Part shown: piece after piece, positions 1 through 5,735 of the stretch | Numbering within the stretch: position 1 is the first letter of the stretch | Layout of the letters: every line of letters starts with the position of its first letter | DNA from: CAYNFH01 sp964396385 | GTDB lineage: Bacteria > Armatimonadota > Chthonomonadetes > Chthonomonadales > CAJBBX01 | NCBI GenBank assembly: GCA_964396385.1 | Contig: CAYNFH010000184.1 | Span: 1-13,167, forward strand | DNA length: 13,167 nt | Direction: 5' to 3' | Made by a program: the position numbers and the translations under genes | Notes under the pieces: generated by a model | What the model was told of the DNA's origin: nothing | What the model saw: the letters and a program-made list of their open reading frames with translations, nothing else | Database searches by the model: none

Positions 1-925
1 GATCATAGTCCAGGCTTAACACTCCCAAACCGCGTCCGTGCACGCGGTCTAAACCGACTTGCCGCGTGACGTTGGCAAAGCGTCCGTCTCCCAGGTTGCG
101 GAACAGAGAGGGAGACTCGTTCTCGTCGTACACCTCCGGGGAGCAGTAGCTGCGCTGCTTGTTTGAGTTCATGCACTTCTTGTTTATCAGGAGGTTCCAG
201 GTGGTGTAGTGGAGGACCACAAGGTCCAGCTTGCCGTCGCGGTCGTAGTCGACCCACGCCGCGCTGGTAGCCCACCGGGGACCGTGGTCCGCATCCCCTA
301 CCCCCGCCACCTCTGTCACATCGCGGAAAGACCGAATGGGCGAGTGGGCGACTCCGGAATCGCCGCGTCTCGGTGTCGCCGTGTCGGCGTGTCGGCTTTC
401 GTTGTGCAGCAGGTGGTTCCCACCGTAGGCAGTTATGTAGAGGTCCGGATAACCGTCGTTGTCGTAATCTCCAACGGCGGCGGCCTGGGCGTAGCCCTGG
501 TTCATCCTGTCCAAGCCCACTTCCGAGGTGACATCACGGAAGGATCCATTGCCCAGGTTTCTGTAGAGCGCGCATGGTTGCCGGCGAACGGTCACCGGCT
601 TGTCCGGGGTTGGGCCGGCCTGCACCAGGAACACGTCCATCCGCCCATCCTGGTCATAATCCAGGAAAGCGCAGCCTCCCGGTGTGGTGGCAGGCAGCAT
701 GTACTGACCATCCTCGCCGTTGTTCAGTTGGAACCGGATTCCGGCCTTCTCTGCCACGTTCTCAAAGAAGCCAAGGTGGTGAGAAGTCCGCAGCGGCCCG
801 CCGGCGGGTGGCGTAGTGCGTGCCTGAGACGCCCGGCAACCTGCCAGCGCCACCAATGTGAGCATCGGCGCCAGCGCGCGGCAAGGCCAGGAGCGGATCA
901 GGAGGAGCCGGCGGTAGGTGGACAC
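1..925 (-). CDS. CRTAC1-like FG-GAP/VCBS-repeat lipoprotein, C-terminus cut off by window edge
   Basis: 308 codons are visible on the minus strand and the frame stays open to base 1. The N-terminus (LTLVALAGC, Cys30) is a lipoprotein signal with a lipobox. It is followed by three calcium-binding FG-GAP/VCBS motifs of the form DxDxDG: DYDQDGRMDVFL (about 89-100), DYDNDGYPDLYI (153-164) and DYDRDGKLDLVV (226-237). A fourth begins at the edge. Between them come the family's typical YRNLGNGSFRDVT and LFRNLGDGRFANVT stretches. This is the beta-propeller part of CRTAC1-type proteins; the usual C-terminal ASPIC/UnbV domain would lie outside the window. I chose the GTG at 925-923, one base after the stop of the DsbA-like gene. 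It gives a 29-residue signal with two arginines, but no clear Shine-Dalgarno is seen. An internal ATG at residue 21 would leave only nine residues before the lipobox Cys. An 8-bp repeat tract encodes an extra linker at about residues 177-198. The function is likely extracellular, as a scaffold or binding protein; the ligand is unknown. Confidence 0.85.
   Translation of the reverse strand, partial: MSTYRRLLLIRSWPCRALAPMLTLVALAGCRASQARTTPPAGGPLRTSHHLGFFENVAEKAGIRFQLNNGEDGQYMLPATTPGGCAFLDYDQDGRMDVFLVQAGPTPDKPVTVRRQPCALYRNLGNGSFRDVTSEVGLDRMNQGYAQAAAVGDYDNDGYPDLYITAYGGNHLLHNESRHADTATPRRGDSGVAHSPIRSFRDVTEVAGVGDADHGPRWATSAAWVDYDRDGKLDLVVLHYTTWNLLINKKCMNSNKQRSYCSPEVYDENESPSLFRNLGDGRFANVTRQVGLDRVHGRGLGVLSLDYD
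333..396. repeat. Tandem 8-bp repeat tract (8 units) inside the FG-GAP gene
   Basis: Read on the minus strand the units are GCCGACAC, GCCGACAC, GGCGACAC, CGAGACGC, GGCGATTC, CGGAGTCG, CCCACTCG and CCCATTCG: eight degenerate octamers in perfect register. They encode a hydrophilic linker (roughly RHADTATPRRGDSGVAHSPI) between two beta-propeller blades. The reading frame stays open on both sides, so the tract was tolerated or kept as an in-frame insertion. Confidence 0.75.
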
Positions 926-926
926 C

Positions 927-1619
927 CTATTGCCAGTACTTGGAGTCTGACAGCAGCCGGTCCAGGCCGACCGGGCCCACTGCCGCCCAGGTACGGGTGG
1001 GAGTCATCAGGAAGAAGGAGGGGGTGGTATCCACCGAGCACGCGACGCCCGCCTTCTGGTCGGCCTGTATGCGCCGGATCACCTCGCCCCTTGCGCTGCC
1101 ATCCAGGGCAGCCGCGAACCCTTTGCGGTCCAGGCCGACGGTCTCTGCGACTTCGGCAAGAGCGCCCGGAACATCGTCCGCCCGCGACCATATCGTCTGC
1201 CCATCAAATAGGGCGTCGTGCATCTGCCAACCCTTACCCATTTTGTTGGCGACCTCCGCGGCCTGCGCGGCAAGCTGTGCGTGCGGATGGCTGGTGACCA
1301 TGGGAAAGTTCCGGAACACCAGCCGCAAGTCCTTCCGCCTGGAGAGCAGGTCGCGCACGGCAATCTCCGCGCGGCCGCAGCTTGGGCACTCGTAATCCGC
1401 GAACTCAACCAGCGTGAAGCGAGCCGGAGAGGCGCCTCTCTCGAGACTTCCGGCTTCGAGGAGCGCCGCACGTGGCACCTGACCGTTCACGTCCGTGGGG
1501 TCTCCCTTGTGGTGGTTCGCGTCCGTGCCGCCCAGGAGCTTTGGGGCGAGCGCCCCGCCCACCAGGAGACATGCTACCATCACTGCCGCCAGCACAAGCG
1601 TTTCGCTACGTGACTTCAA
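927..1619 (-). CDS. DsbA-like thiol:disulfide oxidoreductase, membrane-anchored
   Basis: A 230-residue protein with one N-terminal hydrophobic segment (about 8-27) and then a thioredoxin fold of the DsbA/BdbD (thioredoxin_4) type. The active site is C78-P-S-C81 within FADYECPSCGRAE, and the cis-proline loop is T199-P200 (DTTPSFFL). VFRNFPMV and a helical insert (HPHAQLAAQAAEVAN) also match the family. A further Cys sits at 194. It probably oxidises or isomerises cysteines of exported proteins at the outer face of the membrane. The start is TTG, supported by a strong GGGAGGTGG site six to seven bases upstream. The start overlaps the stop of the TPR gene by four bases (TTGA), so the two are translationally coupled. 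The cysteine-rich pseudopilin and the FG-GAP lipoprotein in the same cluster are the obvious candidate substrates (inference). No DsbB or VKOR partner lies in the window. Confidence 0.9.
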   Translation of the reverse strand: MKSRSETLVLAAVMVACLLVGGALAPKLLGGTDANHHKGDPTDVNGQVPRAALLEAGSLERGASPARFTLVEFADYECPSCGRAEIAVRDLLSRRKDLRLVFRNFPMVTSHPHAQLAAQAAEVANKMGKGWQMHDALFDGQTIWSRADDVPGALAEVAETVGLDRKGFAAALDGSARGEVIRRIQADQKAGVACSVDTTPSFFLMTPTRTWAAVGPVGLDRLLSDSKYWQ

Positions 1620-2803
1620 TGCGCCACCTCCCGCAATGCAGCTCTACCGCCGTTAGCAGCGACCGCGGCAGGTGCTGGGGGCTGTAACATTCGTTCTGCC
1701 CGTGTGAGCGCGGTGCCAATTCCGATGTCGTGAGGCGCCACCTGGGCGGCCTGACGGAGGAAAAGCAGGGCCTCCTCCGGCTTATCGCGCGCCATCTCAA
1801 CCTGTCCGAGCTCCTTCGCCACGGCTGCATCCTGCCGGTCCAAGTTGAATCTTTTCAGGAGGGCCTTCTCTCTCTCCGCCAACACGCTCTCGCGTTGAAA
1901 AACCAAACGCACTTCCTGAGCCTCAGTATCTCTTCCAAGTGCGTCCAGTATCTGGGACTTGAGATAGAGGCCGGCGGGGTAGTGGGGCCGCTGGGCCGCC
2001 GCCTTCTGCGCAAAAGGCAGCGCTTCGGCGTAGCTTCGCGTCCGGAACAGCAGCCGAGCCATCTCGAACTCGGCGTCCGGAAAGTTGGGCTGCAGATCCA
2101 AGGCCCGGGCGAAGTATGATCTGGCCTTCCTGACGCTGCCTGGCCGATCGGAATGGCGCGCCTCGATGTAGCCCAGCCAAAGGAACGGCTCGGCATGAGA
2201 CTCATCTCGGTCCAGGATCCGAAGCAAGATCGGCTCCGCGTGATCGTAGTCGCCGGTGAGGCTGAGTACGCGGGCGTAGGCGAGCTGGACCTGGGGATCA
2301 TTCGGGTAGGCGTTGGATGCCGCGGAAAGATGGTCCAGCGCCTGCTTAGGATCCGCCTTCCGCGTATAGAGGATACCCGCGATGAGGTGGGCGCGCGGGC
2401 AATGGGGATCGCGATGCAGCTCCTCCTCCGCGTGGTTGAGCGCAGACTGCTCCAAACCGGAGCGGAGCTCCGCGTCCGCCAGACGGCAGCGTGCGTGGAT
2501 GCCCATCGGGTCCCGCGCCAGATACTCCTGCCAATATCCCACGGCTACGTCATCACGATCGTAGGCCGAGGCGAGCTCCGCCAGGGCGCGGTAGGGCGGA
2601 GCATACCGTGGATTGATCTTGATGGCGTCGAGATAGGCGTCCCTGGCCTCCGGGATCAGATGATCGGCCTCAAGCTGCCTGCCGCGAACGAAGCTGGCCG
2701 CCGCGGGCGATTGCCGCAGCATCCAGGAAGAGAGGGCCGCCACACCCCCGACGACAAGTGCGCCGAGCGCGAGGCGGCCGGTATTACGCTTGCTCAGATG
2801 CAT
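1616..2803 (-). CDS. Membrane-anchored tetratricopeptide-repeat protein (second TPR protein of cluster)
   Basis: A 395-residue protein with a short basic N-terminus, one membrane helix (about 11-29) and then eight to nine TPR units from about residue 37 to 375. Examples are PPYRALAELASAYDRDD with YWQEYLARDP, and PDAEFEMARLLFRTRSYAEALPF. The C-terminal 20 residues are Ala/Pro-rich. TPR solenoids bind peptides or partner proteins, and this one should face outward or toward the membrane surface. The ATG start has only a weak upstream GGAA. The stop overlaps the DsbA-like start. It shares the signature CPRAH at the start of its fourth repeat (Cys135) with the first TPR protein of the cluster, so the two look like paralogues placed on either side of the pseudopilin. 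No enzymatic motif was seen, and the partner is unknown. Confidence 0.85.
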   Translation of the reverse strand: MHLSKRNTGRLALGALVVGGVAALSSWMLRQSPAAASFVRGRQLEADHLIPEARDAYLDAIKINPRYAPPYRALAELASAYDRDDVAVGYWQEYLARDPMGIHARCRLADAELRSGLEQSALNHAEEELHRDPHCPRAHLIAGILYTRKADPKQALDHLSAASNAYPNDPQVQLAYARVLSLTGDYDHAEPILLRILDRDESHAEPFLWLGYIEARHSDRPGSVRKARSYFARALDLQPNFPDAEFEMARLLFRTRSYAEALPFAQKAAAQRPHYPAGLYLKSQILDALGRDTEAQEVRLVFQRESVLAEREKALLKRFNLDRQDAAVAKELGQVEMARDKPEEALLFLRQAAQVAPHDIGIGTALTRAERMLQPPAPAAVAANGGRAALREVAH

Positions 2804-2830
2804 TTCCGGAGAATGTGCGACTTGTGTTGG

Positions 2831-3646
2831 CTATTTGCCGGTCTTGAAGCCGCCACCATAGAAGTCGCAGATGTTGTTGTTCTGGTCCTGGATCAGTGCC
2901 ATGGTGCCGCTGCAGTTCTCACCGCCGCAGTGGTTGCCGTCCGCCTCGCGGCCCATGTTGTTGAAGCCGCCGGAATCGACGCTCCCGCCCTGGGTTGCAA
3001 AGATGGCGGTGAGCTTGGCCGCTTTGGCGTGGCCGTCAAAGAAGGCCCAGTTCATAATGCCACCCCGACCGCGGTGCAGGTTGAATCCCTGTCCCCAGCC
3101 GCAGGCAGGCGGCGTTTGTCCGCGTGCAACCCAATCGCCGAGGTCCGCGCAGTTCCAGGTAGATTCCAGGATCATCACGTATTCGGCCGGGCGATTTACC
3201 TTGGCCAGTTTCAGCGGATTCCATCCCCACATCATGGCGCCGTTATCACCATAGGAGATGTGCATGTCCGGGTCGGACCCCTCCGCCGGTACGTCATTGT
3301 TCGGATTAGAGGGGCACTGGTAGATCTGTTTGTTCTTTATATACGGCTGAACCTCTGTGCGCCAGTTGATCTTGGGCGCCGCGGCGTTGCCGGGGGCGCG
3401 GTAGGCGCAGTCGTCGCCGCCTCTGTCGGGGTAACCGACTGAACGGCTGAGGGGCATGGTCTCGTCGTAGTCCTGGGAGTACATATTCCATGCGAGCCCA
3501 ATCTGTTTGATGTTGCTCAGGCAAGCGCTGATTCGCGCAGATTCCCGCGCCTGGGCGAACACCGGGAACAGAATGGCCGCCAGGATGGCGATAATCGCAA
3601 TGACGACGAGCAGTTCGATCAGGGTAAAACCAGGATTTCTCTTCAT
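2831..3646 (-). CDS. Cysteine-rich DUF1559 / H-x9-DG-type pseudopilin
   Basis: 271 residues. The N-terminus MKRNPG|FTLIELLVV is a type III prepilin signal, with cleavage after Gly6, Phe1 to be methylated and Glu5 conserved. A long hydrophobic helix runs to about residue 28, and FPVFAQARESAR starts the head. Head motifs are ACLSNIKQIGLA, MYSQDYDE and IYQCPSN, then HRGRGGIMNWAFFDGHA, a relative of the H-x9-DG motif with twelve residues between His and DG. Eight cysteines (42, 80, 111, 166, 182, 240, 245, 260) suggest disulfides, and a DsbA-like gene sits two genes downstream. I moved the start from an upstream in-frame ATG (3688) to 3646, because the prepilin leader begins there and GGGGAG lies nine bases upstream. 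It is probably a subunit of a type II secretion or type IV pilus-like fibre whose assembly ATPase and peptidase are encoded elsewhere. Confidence 0.93.
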   Translation of the reverse strand: MKRNPGFTLIELLVVIAIIAILAAILFPVFAQARESARISACLSNIKQIGLAWNMYSQDYDETMPLSRSVGYPDRGGDDCAYRAPGNAAAPKINWRTEVQPYIKNKQIYQCPSNPNNDVPAEGSDPDMHISYGDNGAMMWGWNPLKLAKVNRPAEYVMILESTWNCADLGDWVARGQTPPACGWGQGFNLHRGRGGIMNWAFFDGHAKAAKLTAIFATQGGSVDSGGFNNMGREADGNHCGGENCSGTMALIQDQNNNICDFYGGGFKTGK

Positions 3647-3672
3647 CTTGCGTTTCTCCCCTTCAGAACGTA

Positions 3673-3691
3673 TGCGTGCGGAGCGCACGCA
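3673..3691 (-). promoter_or_regulatory. Perfect 8-bp hairpin just upstream of the pseudopilin gene
   Basis: On the minus strand TGCGTGCG, loop CTC, CGCACGCA forms a GC-rich stem between the stop of the small membrane gene (3699) and the pseudopilin ribosome-binding site. No T-run follows, so it is not a typical intrinsic terminator. An mRNA processing or 5'-stabilising hairpin that raises pilin output is a reasonable reading (inference). Confidence 0.55.
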
Positions 3692-3698
3692 GCTTGTG

Positions 3699-3974
3699 CT
3701 ACGGACCGGATTTCATTGGGCCGGCGCCCCCCGATTGCATTGGCCCTGCGGATTGCATCGATCCGGGCGACATCATACGGCCGGTGGCTTGCCCACCAGC
3801 TTGCATGCCGGACTCTCGCATGTGCTGCATGGCTTCTGCGTTCGGCGGGCCGGTTGGCGGGTGGGTTCCGCCGCTGGCTGTGGTCGCGCGAACGCTCCAG
3901 ATGACGATCACTAGAGCGACGATCGCGAGAACGATCGCAACCGGCAATGGGATCTTGGGCACCGTTCGTTTCAC
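3699..3974 (-). CDS. Small single-helix membrane protein with Met/Gly/Ser/Pro-rich tail
   Basis: About 91 residues. There is a basic N-terminus (KRTVPK), one strongly hydrophobic helix (about 10-28) and then a low-complexity outer tail rich in Met, Gly, Gln, Ser and Pro with repeats such as MQSAGPMQSGGAGPMKSG. No family is recognised. A near-perfect AAAGGAGGTG ribosome-binding sequence supports translation, but the exact start is uncertain. GTG at 3974 lies inside that sequence, while a second in-frame GTG at 3962 has about ten bases of spacing and would give 87 residues. It lies 56 bp after a similar 72-residue membrane peptide and 52 bp before the pseudopilin start. The N-terminal helix plan resembles that of its small neighbour. 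Possible roles are anchor, chaperone or assembly factor for the envelope complex (inference). Confidence 0.7.
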   Translation of the reverse strand: MKRTVPKIPLPVAIVLAIVALVIVIWSVRATTASGGTHPPTGPPNAEAMQHMRESGMQAGGQATGRMMSPGSMQSAGPMQSGGAGPMKSGP

Positions 3975-4030
3975 CTCCTTTCAGGTGTAGTGCTAGTAAC
4001 GGCGGCTTGGTGTGTGCCGTCCGCGTCGTA

Positions 4031-4249
4031 TCACTGGCCCGCGCGTATTGGCGCTTTGACGGGCTGACCCTTTTCGCTGCTATGAGGGGTGGGCTTCTGG
4101 TTCGCTCCTGCTTCGCCCATGGCCTGGCCCATTCCAATAGGAAGATGTGGTGGTCGGCGCTCGGTGATGGCGTACATGATCCCAAACGCCGCTCCCACCG
4201 CCAGCACGATGACGAGAATGGCAAGGGCTGGGGAAACCTTCTTGTTCAT
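4031..4249 (-). CDS. Small single-helix membrane protein (72 residues)
   Basis: Begins MNKKVSPALAILVIVLAVG: two lysines, then one membrane helix (about 7-26), followed by a hydrophilic tail rich in Pro, Gln and Lys. The ATG overlaps the TGA of the upstream TPR gene in an ATGA junction, with GGAG five bases upstream, so coupled translation is well supported. No known domain is recognised. With the next small gene it forms a pair of same-plan membrane peptides between the first TPR protein and the pseudopilin. Alternative readings, such as a truncated fragment of a larger gene, are less likely because the junctions on both sides are clean. Confidence 0.75.
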   Translation of the reverse strand: MNKKVSPALAILVIVLAVGAAFGIMYAITERRPPHLPIGMGQAMGEAGANQKPTPHSSEKGQPVKAPIRAGQ

Positions 4250-5502
4250 CGGCTCTCCACCTTCCCCGTACTTTGTGCCGAGGCGAGGCGCCTGCTGTAG
4301 GCCTGGGCGAGGTCGGGCTGCCCCATGCGCTTGTAGAGTTCAGCCGCCGCCTTCAGCGCACGTGGGTCATGCGGGCGTTTATGCAGCACGGCCTCTACCA
4401 GGGTAGCCGCGTCCGGAAGATTGCCGGACTGGATGTCCATCTCTCCGAGCTGGAGCGCTACTTCGAGGTTGTTGGGCTCTACCGAGAGGTGCTTCTCGAG
4501 TGCTTCCAAACGACTGGAGAAATCGCTGATGCGCTTGAACTCCGCCGCCACCTGCTCCGCGCGCGCCTCGTTGCCCGCGCGGCGGTAAGCGGTAGCCAGG
4601 TTGAAAGCGGCTTCCTTGGTTTTGACGCCGCGCTTCCAGATGAACTCGAGCGATGCAATAGCGCCCTTATAGTCACCGGAGAGAACTTTCAGCCTCCCCA
4701 GCTCCGCCCAGGCATCTCCGAAGGCGGGATTCAGCTCAACCGACCGTGTGTACGCCGCGATGGCTTCTCGGAGATTATCGGGTGTGGGATCGCGGCGGGA
4801 GTAGGAGCGGCCCAGACTGTACCAGGCAGTCGCGTAGTTAGGATTCCGCGCAATGACCCTACGCGCCGTGCGCTCGGCCGCGGGCCAATCGCTGGCGTCG
4901 AGCTGAGCCTGCGCATAGGAGATAGCGATTTTGTCGTCCTTCGGCGCAAGAGCGACCGCTCTCGACAGCTCGCGCAGGGCGCTCCGCGTATCTTCCTGGT
5001 CACCCAGATAGATACCGAGAAGCGCATGCGCCCTGGGGCAGTCGGGCTCGATGATCACGGCCTGCCGGGCCGTATCCAGGCCCTTCTTGGCCATGCCGGC
5101 GCGCGTATAGGCCTCGGCGAGTCCGCACATAACGTGAGGCGATTGAGGGGAGAGCTTCCGGAGCTGTTCCAGGAGCGGGATCGCTTTCTCAGCCTGCCCT
5201 GTATCGAGGTAAAGGCGCGATAGGAGCTGGTAGGCTTCCGGCCGGAACGGATCGAGGCGCAGAGATGCTCTCCATTCCTGCTCGGCGCCGCGAGGATTTC
5301 CGGCTCCGGCCATCGCGATGCCCTTCTGGAGATGCTCGCGCACGGGCGCCGCCGCGATATAGCGCATGTCCAGGAACGCTCCAAGGGCGGCCAGACCCGT
5401 ACAGGCTGTAATAAGCAGCGGTGCCAACATCCTGCGCTTTCGCGGAGAATCCGCTACGCGCACAATCGACGGGCCTCCCGCCTCAGTCACTGAGGAAGAC
5501 AA
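4246..5502 (-). CDS. Membrane-anchored tetratricopeptide-repeat protein (first gene of cluster)
   Basis: 418 residues. A basic, cytoplasmic N-terminus (RKRR at 21-24) precedes one membrane helix (about 26-44), then about ten TPR units fill residues 55-410. Examples are PEAYQLLSRLYLDTGQAEKAIPLLEQ and ATAWYSLGRSYSRRD. The fourth repeat opens with CPRAH (Cys155), the same signature as in the second TPR protein of the cluster. The start is TTG at 5502-5500, backed by GGAGGT five bases upstream; no in-frame ATG with an equal site exists. It lies about 54 bases downstream of the predicted transcription start of a consensus promoter and is the first gene of the operon. TPR proteins act as scaffolds, so a role in organising an envelope complex is plausible. 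No direct evidence of function. Confidence 0.87.
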   Translation of the reverse strand: MSSSVTEAGGPSIVRVADSPRKRRMLAPLLITACTGLAALGAFLDMRYIAAAPVREHLQKGIAMAGAGNPRGAEQEWRASLRLDPFRPEAYQLLSRLYLDTGQAEKAIPLLEQLRKLSPQSPHVMCGLAEAYTRAGMAKKGLDTARQAVIIEPDCPRAHALLGIYLGDQEDTRSALRELSRAVALAPKDDKIAISYAQAQLDASDWPAAERTARRVIARNPNYATAWYSLGRSYSRRDPTPDNLREAIAAYTRSVELNPAFGDAWAELGRLKVLSGDYKGAIASLEFIWKRGVKTKEAAFNLATAYRRAGNEARAEQVAAEFKRISDFSSRLEALEKHLSVEPNNLEVALQLGEMDIQSGNLPDAATLVEAVLHKRPHDPRALKAAAELYKRMGQPDLAQAYSRRLASAQSTGKVESR

Positions 5503-5562
5503 TAAGCACCTCCATCGCGGGGGTGGTACGGCGCTCCTGAGCGAGCTCTTGTGGAATGAGCG

Positions 5563-5591
5563 ATTATACAGAAGCGCGCAATCGTTGTCAA
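5563..5591 (-). promoter_or_regulatory. Consensus sigma70 promoter P1 of the seven-gene cluster
   Basis: On the minus strand TTGACA (5591-5586), a spacer of exactly 17 bases, then TATAAT (5568-5563): both hexamers match the consensus fully. Transcription should start near 5556, about 54 bases before the TTG start of the TPR gene. The -35 lies in a perfect inverted repeat, GTCAA-CCGC-TTGAC, which may be an operator. Confidence 0.85.
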
Positions 5592-5599
5592 GCGGTTGA
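5586..5599. promoter_or_regulatory. Inverted repeat GTCAA-N4-TTGAC over the P1 -35 box
   Basis: A perfect 5+4+5 palindrome whose right arm is the -35 hexamer of P1 on the minus strand. Its position would let a bound protein block RNA polymerase. No other copy with the same arms was noticed in the window, so the binding protein is unknown and chance is possible. Confidence 0.4.
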
Positions 5600-5644
5600 C
5601 CGGCCCATTACCTAAAGTTTTCTAATGAACCAGAAGTGGTCCAC

Positions 5645-5674
5645 AGTATAACCGAAGCAAGCAGTCTAAGTCAA
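5645..5674 (-). promoter_or_regulatory. Upstream promoter P2 of the seven-gene cluster
   Basis: Minus strand TTGACT (5674-5669), an 18-base spacer, TATACT (5650-5645). Its -10 and the following bases (GGTTATACTGTGGACCACT, 5653-5635) match 15 of 19 positions at the same place in the regulator's own promoter. This suggests a shared operator. P2 lies about 80 bases upstream of P1. Confidence 0.6.
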
Positions 5675-5735
5675 GACCGCATCTTTGGTTCACTGATGGT
5701 CAATTGGACGACGGTGGGCGCCCGGAACGGCCCCT

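Noticed and set aside
333..396. CRISPR-like array
   Set aside because: Units are 8 bp in direct tandem with no spacers, inside an open coding frame; no cas gene is present.
209..1297. Plus-strand open frame of 362 codons
   Set aside because: It is antisense to the FG-GAP lipoprotein and DsbA-like genes, which show clear family motifs; the plus frame has no recognisable domain.
2153..3442. Plus-strand open frame of 429 codons
   Set aside because: Antisense to the TPR gene and the pseudopilin; an effect of high GC at third positions.
3647..3688. Upstream ATG start for the pseudopilin
   Set aside because: It would add 14 residues (MRSARIRSEGEKRK) before the prepilin leader and overlap the ribosome-binding site of the better start at 3646.
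4273..5223. Plus-strand open frame of 316 codons
   Set aside because: Antisense to the first TPR gene; no motif seen.
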